Positions 33,133 to 44,600 of a stretch of DNA of 64,000 nucleotides are shown in pieces; position 1 is the stretch's first letter, and each line of letters opens with the position of its first letter. The position numbers were made by a program, and so were the translations under genes. The DNA comes from Sphaerolaimus hirsutus. Lineage: Eukaryota > Nematoda > Chromadorea > Monhysterida > Sphaerolaimidae. Where the stretch lies: assembly GCA_964036195.1 (NCBI GenBank), contig OZ038456.1, positions 13,082,001 through 13,146,000 on the forward strand, given 5' to 3'. Under the pieces are notes generated by a model. It did no database searches, had not been told where the DNA came from, and was given only the letters and a program-made list of their open reading frames with translations.

Positions 33133-33366
33133 CCACAGCCAAACCCGGCAACTTCTTCCTACTCCTTCTACCAATCACCAGTTCACGGGAACTTTGCGCA
33201 CATTTCGAGTTGCCATCTTTATCGCAATGCTGCAATTGGTAAGATCTGCCCACGCAGCCAGCTGACAGGTAGGCTGATTTGTATTGACAGGTTCTGGTCC
33301 GTGAGCGGTTTGAAGTGGTGCACGAGCAGGTTGACCAGGATGACCACGCTGACCAGTGGGCGTCGT
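33133..33366 (-). CDS. TSP1/PQ gene, exon 11: thrombospondin type 1 module
   Basis: A phase 1-1 exon (78 codons) between CCATCCAG and GTGG/GTAAGG on the minus strand. HWSAWSSWSTCSCTTSNRSR then TRTC is the thrombospondin type 1 signature (W..W..WS.CS.., R.R.C); further Cys are at AGCVG, QHC and SKC. TSP1 modules bind matrix glycans and proteins outside the cell. A basic tail (IGRRSRKK) precedes the donor. Confidence 0.8.
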
Positions 33367-33419
33367 CTGGATGGTGGCCGGTTACAATGGAGTATGCGGG
33401 GAATTACTTTGTAAAGTGT

Positions 33420-34503
33420 TTGAGAAGTGAGTGAGAAGTAAAATCTGACGTGATAATTAATCTTTTACGTACTTTCTTTTGAGGTCTTACGCACTAAAAC
33501 GTTTTATTAGGTTGTAAACTAAATAACCTAAATTTTTTGCGATTTCACATTCATGCGTCCCATTCTGTTGTACATTGGCGGATATTAATGACATTCTAGT
33601 ATGTTGGGGTTTGGGGTTGGGGCTATGATGAAAAATTTTTGTTTCCTCGAATAATCCCCCAGTCCCGAGATAAGGGGGGTCGTTAAAAAGGTGTTCACTT
33701 TGGATGGCCGATCAGGACGTTGGACGGATATTTCAAGCTCCATACATCAGCCATTTCTGGGCCGATTTGGGTCGATCAACGCTTAAAATGATCAGTAAAA
33801 CTTGCAGATTTCATTTTTGTGGTCGGATTAGTGATGCAAGTTAAGCAAATCTTCTCCCATCGAAGATGCGTCAATGATATGGATATGGAGAAGTTGCATT
33901 CCTGCCGCTTAATGCGGTTACCTATTTCTATAGTTAGGAGGCTAAAGTTCAAAGCGCTATAACGTTTGATTGGTAAGAGATATTGAGCAAAAATTTTTTT
34001 GCATCAGATGGATTCTCTTTATCTAAAGTTTATGATAGCATCGTCAGAAACACAAATTTCTGGTGTTGAAAACCCGGGTCAAATCAGCATACGAAATTCA
34101 AACATCACTAATCCGACCACAAAAATGGAATCTGTGGGTTTTACCGATCATTTTAAGAGTTGATCGATCCAAATCGGCCAAGAAATGGCTGATTTATGGA
34201 GCTTCAAAGTCAACGTCCCGATCGGCTATTCAAAGTGAACACCTTTTTAACAACCCCCCTTATCTCGGGACTGGGGGATTATTCGAGGAAACAAAAAGAT
34301 TTTGTCATAGCCCCAACTCCAAACCCCAACATACTCGAACGGCATTAATATCCGTCAATGTACAACAAAATGGGACACATGAATGTGAAATCGCAAAAAA
34401 TTAAGGTTATTTAGTTTACAACCTAATATTTTACATTTTACTACACTCTTCAGTTTTTACCTGCCATTTCACATTTCAAGTACTTCTCCACTTGCGGAAT
34501 TGA
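33420..34503. mobile_element. AAGTGAAAT-family element carrying a large fold-back
   Basis: GAGAAGTGAGTGAGAAGTAAAA at the left and ACTTCTCCACTTGCGGAATTG at the right are family ends, the left one truncated. Most of the interior is the fold-back at 33505-34433. Confidence 0.45.
33505..34433. repeat. Large inverted repeat (fold-back), ~330-bp arms
   Basis: The left arm begins TATTAGGTTGTAAACTAAAT and includes GGGGTTTGGGGTTGGGGC, CCCAGTCCCGAGATAAGGGG and TGGTCGGATTAGTGATG. Each reappears inverted between 34100 and 34433. The centre (~265 bp) is unique. A relative is at 23470-24330. Confidence 0.75.
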
Positions 34504-35489
34504 CAATAGGTTTGCTGGCGCGCGATTGAGAATTGGATGGAATGTTTTTCCAAATATTTTTTGAGGTTGACACTGATGTATTTAATTGTTCGAAAAATAC
34601 TCAACATTTGAAATTCGATAATAAAATTGTCTGTACCTTAGTCAAATGTTCATGGTTTCGGGCATGGCTTGGATACACATTCAATTGAGTAAATCACTCA
34701 GGTATAATTTTAGAGTTCCTATAAAGCCGCTATTTATCAGTGTTTAAAACGCTGTCTTATAAAACAAACTTGGGAGGTAAGAAAATCTTCTCACTGTCCA
34801 AATTAGTATAAATTTTTTTTGGAAAAATTAAAAAAATTATACTTCACCCTGTTAAACCTAAAATACCAAACATTATTCACCTGTATTTGTTGACTGTATA
34901 GAATCAATGCTGTCAAATGCCACACTGCTCTTCCAGGAATTTCTATAGTTCTGCCATTCCTTTTCTAAACTGTGACTGATGGATGATTCTGGACTTACTG
35001 CTGGCGGCCATTGTGTGACTGCGTTTGAAAATTACCTATTCACATGGGTGTGTTTACATCTTGCAAAAAAATGATTTTTTCCATATTTTAGAGTTTATTA
35101 TTCAAAATTCATGTTTAAAATACAAATTTATTTAAAGAAATTATTACGTGAGAGATGTGACGTCATAATTTGGACGAAAACGCATGGTGGAACGTGAGTC
35201 GACGTAAAATTTGATTTCGGCCCATTTTCCATCTTACGTTTTTATTGTTCAAATTAGAAGTCACAATATGTCATAATTTTTAGAATAACTTCGGAATTTG
35301 GAGAATAAACATTAGTTATTCGTTTCAATAAAAATTTAAATATTTCTGCAAGCTGTAACTCCACCCTCGACAGTTTTTCTTTTTGTCAAGCTGCTTTTGA
35401 ACACTCTCCATACTATACTTTCATCCAAATATATTCAAACTCAGCAAAAAATGAGAACATGTAGAAAACATCAATTCCTCAAAACACAC

Positions 35490-35726
35490 CATAATTCTGT
35501 TGCACCATTAACTGCTTCTGTGGCGTCACCACAGCAGGCACCTGTGGCCTGTTGCCAGCACCATGGAACCCCACACCAGCTGCATATTGCTGTGCAGATT
35601 GGGATGCAGTTGGCAGTTTGCCAACAGTGTTCATTGAGCCTGGTGGACCAAATGTAGCTGGCTGGATTGATGGTGGATTGCCCAGTTGTCTGAGGAGACT
35701 TGGTGTGCCCAGGATTCTGTCATCAT
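35490..35726 (-). CDS. TSP1/PQ gene, exon 10: ILGTPSLL module, Pro/Gln-rich
   Basis: A phase 1-1 exon (79 codons) from ACCCCCAG to TATG/GTGTGT. It opens DDRILGTPSLLRQLGNPP, contains FGPPG and continues Gln/Ala/Val/Pro-rich. The opening tag is shared with exons 8 and 9 (ILGAPTLP, ILGTPSLL). No known domain; low complexity suggests an extended extracellular region. Confidence 0.75.
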
Positions 35727-36074
35727 CTGGGGGTTGTGGGGTTTTGGACAATGATAGCAGGTAAAGGTTGGATAATTTGGAGACATTTTTTCATTTTTTG
35801 TTGTTTTTGTCTCTTTCTATATTAGTTTTGATTGAAACCGGACCAAACATGATCAAATCAAATCTTTGGAGATCTATGTTCCAAAATTCAGAAATCCAAA
35901 AAGCTTAATGATATAACAACCAAAAAATGTAGGACTGAATCTGACACATAACATAAATCCGCAATCACATAATGCACAGATGCACCAAAAATTCGAACGG
36001 TGAAGTTGTGAACTGGTCGTCATGTTATTAATTGTCAGATTAGAGAGAAATCCACTCAACAGCATCAGTGTCAC

Positions 36075-36374
36075 CTGTGGCAAGTCGTTTTCTCATTGCC
36101 AAACTGGGCAGGTTGCCAAAATTATTCGTTCTCGCTGTGAAACCAATGGGTCCAAACATGCCACTGCCATATGATTGGCTGGATGGCTGCTGGTATTGCT
36201 GTGCTCGTGGGGCTGGATTGTTGTTGTTTCTGACAACTGAAATTTGTTGGTTGTTGTAATTGTTGTTGTTTTGTGGTGAATGAATGTTGTCTTTGATGCC
36301 TTGACTGAACGTCATGATGTCAAATGCATCTGGCGAAATGCCAAGCAGCGATGGTGTACCGAGTATTGTGCCAA
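36075..36374 (-). CDS. TSP1/PQ gene, exon 9: ILGTPSLL module, Asn/Gln-rich
   Basis: A phase 1-1 exon of exactly 100 codons, from CATATTTAG to CACAG/GTGACA. It begins GTILGTPSLLGISPDAFDIM, has a poly-Asn/Gln centre (SPQNNNNYNNQQ) and ends NLPSLAMRKRLATG. It is the first exon downstream of the intron that holds the BEL/Pao element. Confidence 0.78.
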
Positions 36375-36528
36375 CTAAATATGACAAAAATTTGAGTGGA
36401 AGTGGTGGTAGTTTGCACGTAAATTTTGTAATACGTGCCAGTTCCACATATAGAGAAGTAAAGAACCGTTTGAGAAGTGAGAAGTAAAATAATAGGTGAG
36501 CAGTGAAATGGTAAGTGAAATGAGGAGT

Positions 36529-36723
36529 GTATACTCGGATGACATTACACCATACATTTTTCCGGAGGAAACACTCCATCATGACGTCACCACTTTCATC
36601 CTCATCATCGTCTCTCGCCATCACGTCGTCTTCATCACGCCTTCCATAAGTTCTCGGCTGACCGTCTGCCAGCCGAAGACATAACTCCTATCTGTTTGTA
36701 GAGTATCGTGTCTGCCGAGTATA
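36529..36723. mobile_element. Short TIR element, TATACTCGG ends
   Basis: TATACTCGGATGAC at the left opposes GTCTGCCGAGTATA at the right. The interior has TTTCCGGAGGAAACACTCCA and GCCGAAGACATAACTCC. Fragments are at 4741-4815 and 16203-16265. Confidence 0.6.
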
Positions 36724-37264
36724 GGTATAATGAAATGGCAATGGAAATGAGAAGTATAGGTTTATGGCAAGTGAAATGAGAAGTAAAATAGTAGGTCAAA
36801 AGTCAAAAGTGAAGCAAACTGAGAAGTGAGAAGTGAAATTAGAAGTAAAAAGTTTAACTACCTACCGTATTACCTCGAAATACCCCCAGGGGGTTTATTA
36901 TTTCGCCAGCAAAATTTGAGGGGGGGATAATTCGAGGGGGGGGGGGTTTATTCGAGGGGGGGGGCTATTATTTCGCCAGAAATTTTCGGAAATTCCCCAT
37001 ACGCAGACGTAGAAAAATCGAACAATTACGTAGATTTATATGTGTTTATAGGCATATATAACTGAGGCGTCCAATTCTAAAAGACGACAAGTCCAAAATA
37101 TGAAAATTTCGAGTTAGGACCGGAAACGTCATCTGGGGCTAGTTCTGCACATTTTTCATCATTTTCCATAAATTTTTTGACTTCACGTGCCCATATGGCA
37201 AAGTGCCAAATCTGACATTTTTTGGGAAAAATGCAAAAAGTTTGGGCAAGAAGTCGACAAGTCC

Positions 37265-37269
37265 ACTTA
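37265..37269. repeat. 5' target-site duplication of the BEL/Pao element (ACTTA)
   Basis: ACTTA directly before the LTR is repeated directly after the 3' LTR (49550-49554). A 5-bp duplication is usual for BEL/Pao integrases. Confidence 0.92.
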
Positions 37270-37540
37270 TGTGTAACATTATCGTAAAATGTAAAAACCT
37301 ATAATATTTAAGTTAACTTTCTTATGTTCTCTTTTATATTCAATAATTCAACTCGTCAAGATTTCATTCATATTTACATTCCCATTTTAACATCTTCACC
37401 TTCACCAATTAATATCTCAAGCGATGTTGTTTACAACGTGCGCTTCACATCGTTCACATATTTAGATCTTAGTCATTGCTCACATTCCGCCACATTTCCT
37501 TGACAAGCAGCACGCAAATACGCCGTCATGTTTATGTTAA

Positions 37541-37580
37541 GCGGCGGGCCCGCCCCGAGCGGGGTGCCGGGCCCGCGCGC
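37541..37580 (+). promoter_or_regulatory. GC-rich hairpin in LTR upstream of the TATA-like run
   Basis: GCGGGCCCGCCCCG pairs with CGGGGTGCCGGGCCCGC in an otherwise AT-rich LTR; the copy in the 3' LTR (48722-48761) has GCGCC where this one has GTGCC. Being upstream of the likely start site, it would be transcribed only at the 3' end of the genomic RNA. Role unknown. Confidence 0.5.
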
Positions 37581-38091
37581 CATTTCAAATGCTGTCTGGC
37601 TTGTCTCACATTTTCACTATCTTGCCAGTAAAGCTCGCTTTTCATCGGAGAAGCGAGCGGGCAAGGATTGAACTTTCACAATTGGAAATGTTGGGTAAAA
37701 ATCGGAGATTAGAGCCGACCGATTGGCGCCAAACCAATCGCCATCGGTCTGGCCCTTAAAAGCCGATTTCACAGCTACAATCGGCAGTGTTTGCAACCTC
37801 GTCAACTTCACACGAATCTCTTCCTAGGATCTAAATAAGCGCCGTAGTCACTTTATTAAGTCGCTTGTTTTTGGTGCTAAGTTTAACGCTTGGTGCTTTA
37901 AGTCACCTCAGTGCTTTATTTTCACACCAGCACTGTTTGAGGTGCTTTATTCACAACCGCGCCACTTAATTCTCGCCTTTTGTCGTAATTAAGTGCCTTC
38001 TTTTAATTGCCTTATTTCTCCGGTAATTAGAGCTTCTTTTACGTTTTATTTAAGTAATTAATTTAGTTGTAAATTAATTCCTTTGTTTACG

Positions 38092-38150
38092 TATATTTTT
38101 ATATATATTTTATTTACATTTAATTCTTTGTATTTAATCGCCTAAATAAA
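38092..38150 (+). promoter_or_regulatory. LTR core: TATA-like element and AATAAA
   Basis: TATATTTTTATATATATTTT followed within 50 bases by AATAAA (38145-38150). Transcription starting after the TATA run would place AATAAA in or near R. The same pair is at 49273-49331 in the 3' LTR. Confidence 0.55.
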
Positions 38151-38368
38151 AACGTTCGTCAAAACCTTTGGTAAACAATCTAAATTTGCTTCACACTAAC
38201 TCACGTCAATTCACTTCAACTCAACTAATCACATTTGATAAAATAACGGAACGTCAACTAGAGACGACGCTTCACGTCAACTTTCACTTGTTCACATTTG
38301 TCCTCTTCCTCGGTTAGGAATAGGAACTGGTTCACAAGTTACTTCAACAAGTTCCGTATTATTTTACA

Positions 38369-38387
38369 TGGCGCAGCGAGCAGGGTG
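38369..38387 (+). other. Primer-binding site
   Basis: TGGCGCAGCGAGCAGGGTG begins at the base after the LTR end. TGG at the start is the complement of a tRNA CCA tail, as required for minus-strand priming. I did not identify the tRNA. Confidence 0.8.
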
Positions 38388-38647
38388 ACTAATTAAAACT
38401 AATTAGTCACTCTAATTAAGTCGTCTCGCGCGAAATTTCATTGGAAATTGCTTTTCACAGCCTGAGTCACACGCACGAGGTTACGGTAATACGGTTTTGG
38501 ACGCAAAATCGTTAGTAGCACGTGCATAAATACTTACGATTTTACAAGTACAAGTCACAATTAACGAAATATTTATTTTTATTATTTTATTTCGTTCACA
38601 GCTAGCTACCACTTTGCTAATAAGCAATAAATTGATCAAACTTTGCT

Positions 38648-41600
38648 ATGGCCGACGAACGCATACGCGCTCAGCGCGCTGCCGCCGCCGCAGCTATGCC
38701 TGCGAGCAACGTTGAGGAGTTCGACACAGCTCATCCGTTGACTCAGCATAGCCAGGCGCTGACCGGAGTGCGCAACGGAGTGCTGCGATTCACATCCAAA
38801 CCGATTCCTAAAATCATCAAAGACGAGTCACAACCCGCCGCCGTCAACATACGGGCGGCGGAGGAAGTATTAGAACTACTTCAGGCCTACGGCTACCAGG
38901 CCGAGATGAAACGCTCGGACCTGTCTACGGCTATGGACAAATTCACAACCACTGTCCAAGATTACATCATAAGCCTAGACAGAGACGAAGACGGAGCGGC
39001 CGAGGAGATAAAGAGCGCCAACGCAAAATTGGATCGCGCGCTCTACTCTGGCTCGAACAACGCGATGATGCTCATGGATGAGCTGGAATCGAGGATTGCG
39101 TCCGCCCAAGCGGACATCAAATCCGCGGAAAGGTTGATACTTTCCTTGAAAGGTCAGTCCACTGTTGATTTAACTACTCAACCCCTTTCACAACCCCCTT
39201 ACAACAATGTCAATATGGGAAGTAGTTCTCAACCTTCACAACCGGAAACTTTGTTAAAGTTACCTAAAATCGAGCTTGCTAAATATAACGGTGATCCGTT
39301 AGAATGGGCAGCTTGGTGGGAGATTTTTCGAGCTCAAATTCACGACCGAGCTAATTTGTCAATGGGTATGAAATATACATACCTCAAGCTCAGCCTTACC
39401 GGTCCAGCAGCAGAACTGCTGGCCGGATTAAAAGGTGATGGTCGAGATTACATCACAGCGGTCACCATGTTACAATCAAACTTCGGTGAAACGCATCGGG
39501 TACAAGCCGCCCTTTGGGATAAATTGTATTCACTTGAAAAACCTTCGTCAAGAGGAGACTCTCTCACAAATTTCACACGAACCCTTTTGTCAACTCTCAA
39601 TCAACTTAAAGAAAGGGGTGAAAGTGTCGATTCTGGTGCAGTGTTAAGAATAATTCGTGGTTATCTTCCCGATAATATTGTTCTTGCCGTCACAGAAGAA
39701 CACCGGAATTCGATGCGCACCGCTGTAACCGGCGACACCGAACTCACAGTCGTCAGGTTTGTTGATGCATTAACTACCATTGCTCGTGCTCGGTTAGATG
39801 CGATGAAAACTGAACAACAGAGTTCACAATCTTCAACTGCTGTTCAGAAATCACAGAATTCATCGATCAAAAAGCCACAAAATGGAGGTGGTTGGCAACA
39901 GCAAAAGAAAAAAGGAAATAAATCACAAAATACCTTTTCAAAACCAAAACCTATTCACAATACGGTTGCTTTTGCTGGTACCAACGCTGGTAAATCACAA
40001 GGAAAAAATAAAAATTCCACTCAACCTCCCAGAACTCCGGCGATCGGAGCGATTAGTCAAAAGCAGCCCTCACAACCTGCTGCTAACTATCGCCAGCCGA
40101 AATTCGAGTGCTTGTTCTGCGGCGTCAAAGAGCACTACACAACCGATTGCCCTCAATACGTCACACCGAGAGAGCGCACTGAACGGTTGCAAGCTTTGGG
40201 CGACGTGTGCACGCGCTGCACGCGCAGAGGCCATCAAGCGGCACAGTGCACTCAACAATTGAGTTGCTACTACTGTCGCCAGATTGGTCAGCATCACGGG
40301 GCGTTCTGTCCTACCCGACAGGCACCCGCCAGGCGTCAGGTAAACAATTCACAAAATAAAGCCTTTGTCAAAGCAACGAGCGCTAATTTTGTCAACGCTC
40401 AGGTAATCACAATGGGCGCGGCGTCGTCACATGCACCGCCATCGTATCCGCCTTCACAAACGGAACCGATGAGCGTGTGTGTCATCCCACCGGATGAAAA
40501 CGATTTCCGGTGGAGACAGAGTACGCTGTACCAGCTGGACATGGACGGCCCGCTCGACATGGGCGAATGGCCGAGGCCCGCTAACGCGCAACAGGCGAAA
40601 GCTCAAGAGGAAGCTCGCAAATATCACAGCGAAAACGAGCTGTGGACGACGCTCCGTGCCAACCTCATCCAGGAAGGCACAGATATGGAGACCGTCGAGG
40701 CCAAAATCCGCGGCTTCCAGCAGAAACGGTACGAGGTGTACCCACACCTCAACCCGAATCAAATGTCATCGTCGGTGCCACTTCAACCTAGTCACAGGCC
40801 CACGGTGGAGGTGCTGAGCGCACAGGCGGGTTACGGTAACCCCAACCCCGCTACCAGGCAGCAGGCCGAACAAGAATGTGAGTTCGATTTTGCACCTATT
40901 GTTTGTTTGCAAGTGGCCCAGGCTTCATTAATTAATAAAGACGCTGAATTAAATCGAGTCACAGACCCTTTGTTAATATTCTTTGACACTGGATGCGAAT
41001 ATTCATACATTAAAGCATCCGTGGCAAATGAGTATAACTTTGAAAACAAAGGAGATGTTGTTCTTCAAATGAACGTGTTTGCGACAAAAACGCCTGTCAC
41101 AGTCAATACGTTTTTGGTCGAGGCTGTCATGCCTATTTACAAACACGTCGACAATAAGGGCAATATGTTACAAATTCCGCTCACCTTACGTGCAGTGGAT
41201 AATTTAGCAACATATGCATGCCCACCTCCTTTGTCACAAGACGACAAAACAGTCATTTATATTGTGTACGGTGAACATGCACAAGAACAATTCGCGGAAC
41301 CGCTTGAATTGACAGAAATGACTGATGAGTTTTGTCACAAACTATGTCAACCAGATGTAGTCATTGGTCAAGACTATTATTGGAAGTTCGATATTCGACC
41401 AACAGAAATCGAACTCCCATCTGGCTTGATCATAGTCGAATCAATACTTGGGTTGATGTTAGGCGGAAATGCGTCCTCACAATCATTCGTCACAACACCC
41501 GACATTTCCCCACATCAATTCATGGTTTCATGCAGTTCACATGCTTCATCAGCTGTTGCTGTTGGCCAAGAGACATTATTTCAATTTCACAGTCTCGAGT

Positions 41601-44600
41601 CAATAGGTATCACAGATGATCCCTTATCACATGATGACGACATAGCTGAACAGTTAATTCTGGAATCAATTACTCTTGATCCAGAAACTGGTCGCTATAG
41701 CATGGATTGGCCATTCAAATCAACCATTCAAGAATTGCCAACTAACAATGCAGAAGCATTTCGTCGCTTTCTGTCACTGTTAAAACGGTTTCGAAAAGAT
41801 CCCGATTTATTCGCTACATACGCGAAAGTCATCTCAGATCAACTTCACAAGGGGGTCATCGAACCCGTCTATGGTTCACAAGATGGTCTGCAAGAACACA
41901 TCTTACCTCACCAACCTGTCCTCACACCTGGCAGATCGACAACATGTCGAATAGTGTATGATGGTTCTGCAGGCAAGCCAAGTCTCAATAATTGCTTATT
42001 TCGAGGCCCAGTTCTCACACCCCTGGCGCTCGGATTAATGCTTCGCTTCAGAGCCGGAAAAGTGGTGTTATTAGCAGATATTGAAAAAGCATTTTTACAA
42101 ATTGCTCTTCACCCAAAATCACGCGCCTTCACAAAATTTTACTGGCTGCGTGATGACACCATTCCGTCACATGAAGACAATATTCAAATGATGCAATTCA
42201 CAAGGGTGCTGTTTAACCTCACATGCAGTCCATCCATTTTGTCAACTGTCATCAAATATCACCTAGAAGAGGAATTAGCTCACATGCATCCCGCTGAAAC
42301 CAATGAACGAATGAAACTGGAGCTGTTGCTCAACAGCATTTACGTTGATAATTTAGTTATCAGCGTAGATGATGACAAATATGCAATACAGCTCTATCGT
42401 TTAATTAAAGCTGTTTTTGCCAGAGCAAATTTCAACATGCGCGAATGGATGACAAATTCGCCTATGGTCTCGGAGAAAATCAAACCCGATGACCTCAACC
42501 CGAAAAAGTCACAATATATCAAAGTAATGGGTCTCGTTTACGATCACATTGAAGACACCATTGCGGTGCCAGCTCCCAAGAAAGATTTCACGCTCATTGT
42601 CACAGCCACTCGCCGCAATTTAAATAAATTGCTGGCTTCAACATACGATCCTATTGGCGTCACAGCACCCGCGTTATTTCGGTTGAAATTTCGTGTGTCA
42701 CAAATAATTCAAAGGTGCAATATCACAACCTGGGATGAACTCATTGAAGACCCAGAGGCGGATGACTTACTGGACGATTTAAAACGACATCTTTCGTCCA
42801 TAAGTCAAATCAAATTCCCGCGATCATTTCACTCTTTTGGCATCGATGTCAAAGCCGTCACAAGACCATTAGAATTACATGTGTTTTGCGATGCTTCAAA
42901 AGATGGATACGCCGTTTGCGCTTATTTGCGTCAAAAAGCGATTTCACCTGATGAATACGGCTATGAGGATGACCGATATTTTAGTGGTTTTCTCACAGCT
43001 CGCACAAAACTAGCCCCACTTCCGTCAAAACAAGGTCAACCCCTCACAATCACACGCTTGGAATTACTAGGTGTCACAATTGGTGCACAGCTCATCGATT
43101 ATTTACATCATGAACTCGTTGAGCTGGGTGGATGGAAAATTCACAGTAATTTCCTCTGGACCGATAGTACCGTTGTCATCGGCTGGCTGTATACAGCAAA
43201 GCCGCTGGCTACTTTTGTCAACAATCGGGTCACAAAAATCCACTCACTAATGTCAAAACATTGCATTCAAATTTGCAAGGTTGCTACAAAAGACAACCCA
43301 GCCGACATCGCGTCACGGGGTTGCACTTTTGATCAACTGATGATCGAAACAATGTGGTTCACCGGACCTACATTTTTAGCTGAACCTCTCACATCAACCA
43401 TGCTTGACATTTCACAATATCAAGCGCAACCTGTCACCGAAGAGCTTGCGAAAGGCGACATTCACATCAGTCGACCTTTATATGCGGGAGCAGTAACTTC
43501 ACAGCCCGTTTCACAGCCTGATTCACAGCCAGCTAATGCTCTTGCACAGCAAGTACCCGTCAACTTGGAAAACAATTTGTCACAAAATGTCACTCCTCAA
43601 AATCCGTTTGTCGAAAGTCGACAACGTCACATCCCGTCAAATCCATTCGAAATCGACATTCGACGATTTTCAACACTGTCAAAATTGTTGCGTACTGTCG
43701 TATATCTGCTTCGTGTCAAAACATATTGGCTAAATCGCTCCATGCACAAAGCTGCAAAGCGCGAAAGCGAATATTTATCAAAACCCATCACACAAGCTGA
43801 TTTGAACGAAGCATTTCGACATGTATTGCGCATTTCACAGGCAGAGGAATGTGCCAGTTGCATTTCACAAGCGCAACTTGGCAAACACCACATGCTCAAA
43901 TGGGACGCGTGGAATAATTTATTATATTGTGTGACGCGTGTGTCTCACAAAGAACATCGAAACCCTTCGTTGTTTTACTACCTGCCAAAGACAGGGTGGT
44001 TAACAACGCTAGTGGTTACTCATTTTCATGAGCTTGCTGGTCACAGTGGCATGCTTCACACTTTAGCAGATTTACGCGAACACTGCTGGTTGTCAAGTGC
44101 CAAGCAGGTAGTTGCAAAAATTTTGCGAAAATGTGTCACATGCCGCAAAGCGGAAGGAGGTCCATTCACATTACCTGATTTTCACACATTACCTGTCACT
44201 CGAACTCAATCACAAATCAAGCCATTTCAACATATTGGCATTGATTATATGGGACTGTTAGTTTATTCACAGAACGGAACCCGTCACAGTCAACACATTT
44301 TGTTGCTAACATGCTTCAGTACACGCGCCATCCATTTAGAGTCAACTAATAGTGTCTCGACAGCCGACACTATTATGGCTCTAAATCGTTTTATTTCACG
44401 TCGAGGCATGCCGGACACAATTTGGTCCGACAATGCCCCAGCATTCAAAAATTGTGTCAAAATGCTACCGGACGTAAAATGGCATTTTATCACAGCCAAT
44501 AGTCCTTGGCAGGGCGGCGTGTATGAACGCATGGTAGGTTTAGTCAAACGCTTGCTCAAAAAAGCATGCGGACGACGTTGTCTCACATGGCATGAATTTC

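Larger units (their letters stand above)
37270..38368 (+). repeat. 5' LTR of BEL/Pao element, 1,099 bp
   Basis: It starts TG (TGTGTAACATTATCG) and ends CA (CGTATTATTTTACA). It is the same length as the 3' LTR and differs only at 37283, 37565 and 38326, all transitions. A TATA-like run (TATATTTTTATATATATTTT) at about 38092 and AATAAA at 38145 give a compact promoter/poly(A) arrangement. A GC-rich hairpin lies at 37541-37580. TCACA occurs 13 times by my count. Confidence 0.95.

Noticed and set aside
33293..33426. Possible plus-strand exon after TTGTATTGACAG (VLVRERFEVVHEQVDQ)
   Set aside because: The opposite strand encodes a clear thrombospondin type 1 module with good splice sites and phase, so the plus-strand frame is a shadow.
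34960..35020. Good donor-like CAGCA/GTAAGT on the minus strand near 35000
   Set aside because: The only exon it could close would be about 20 bases and would break the phase-1 series, so I did not add it to the gene.
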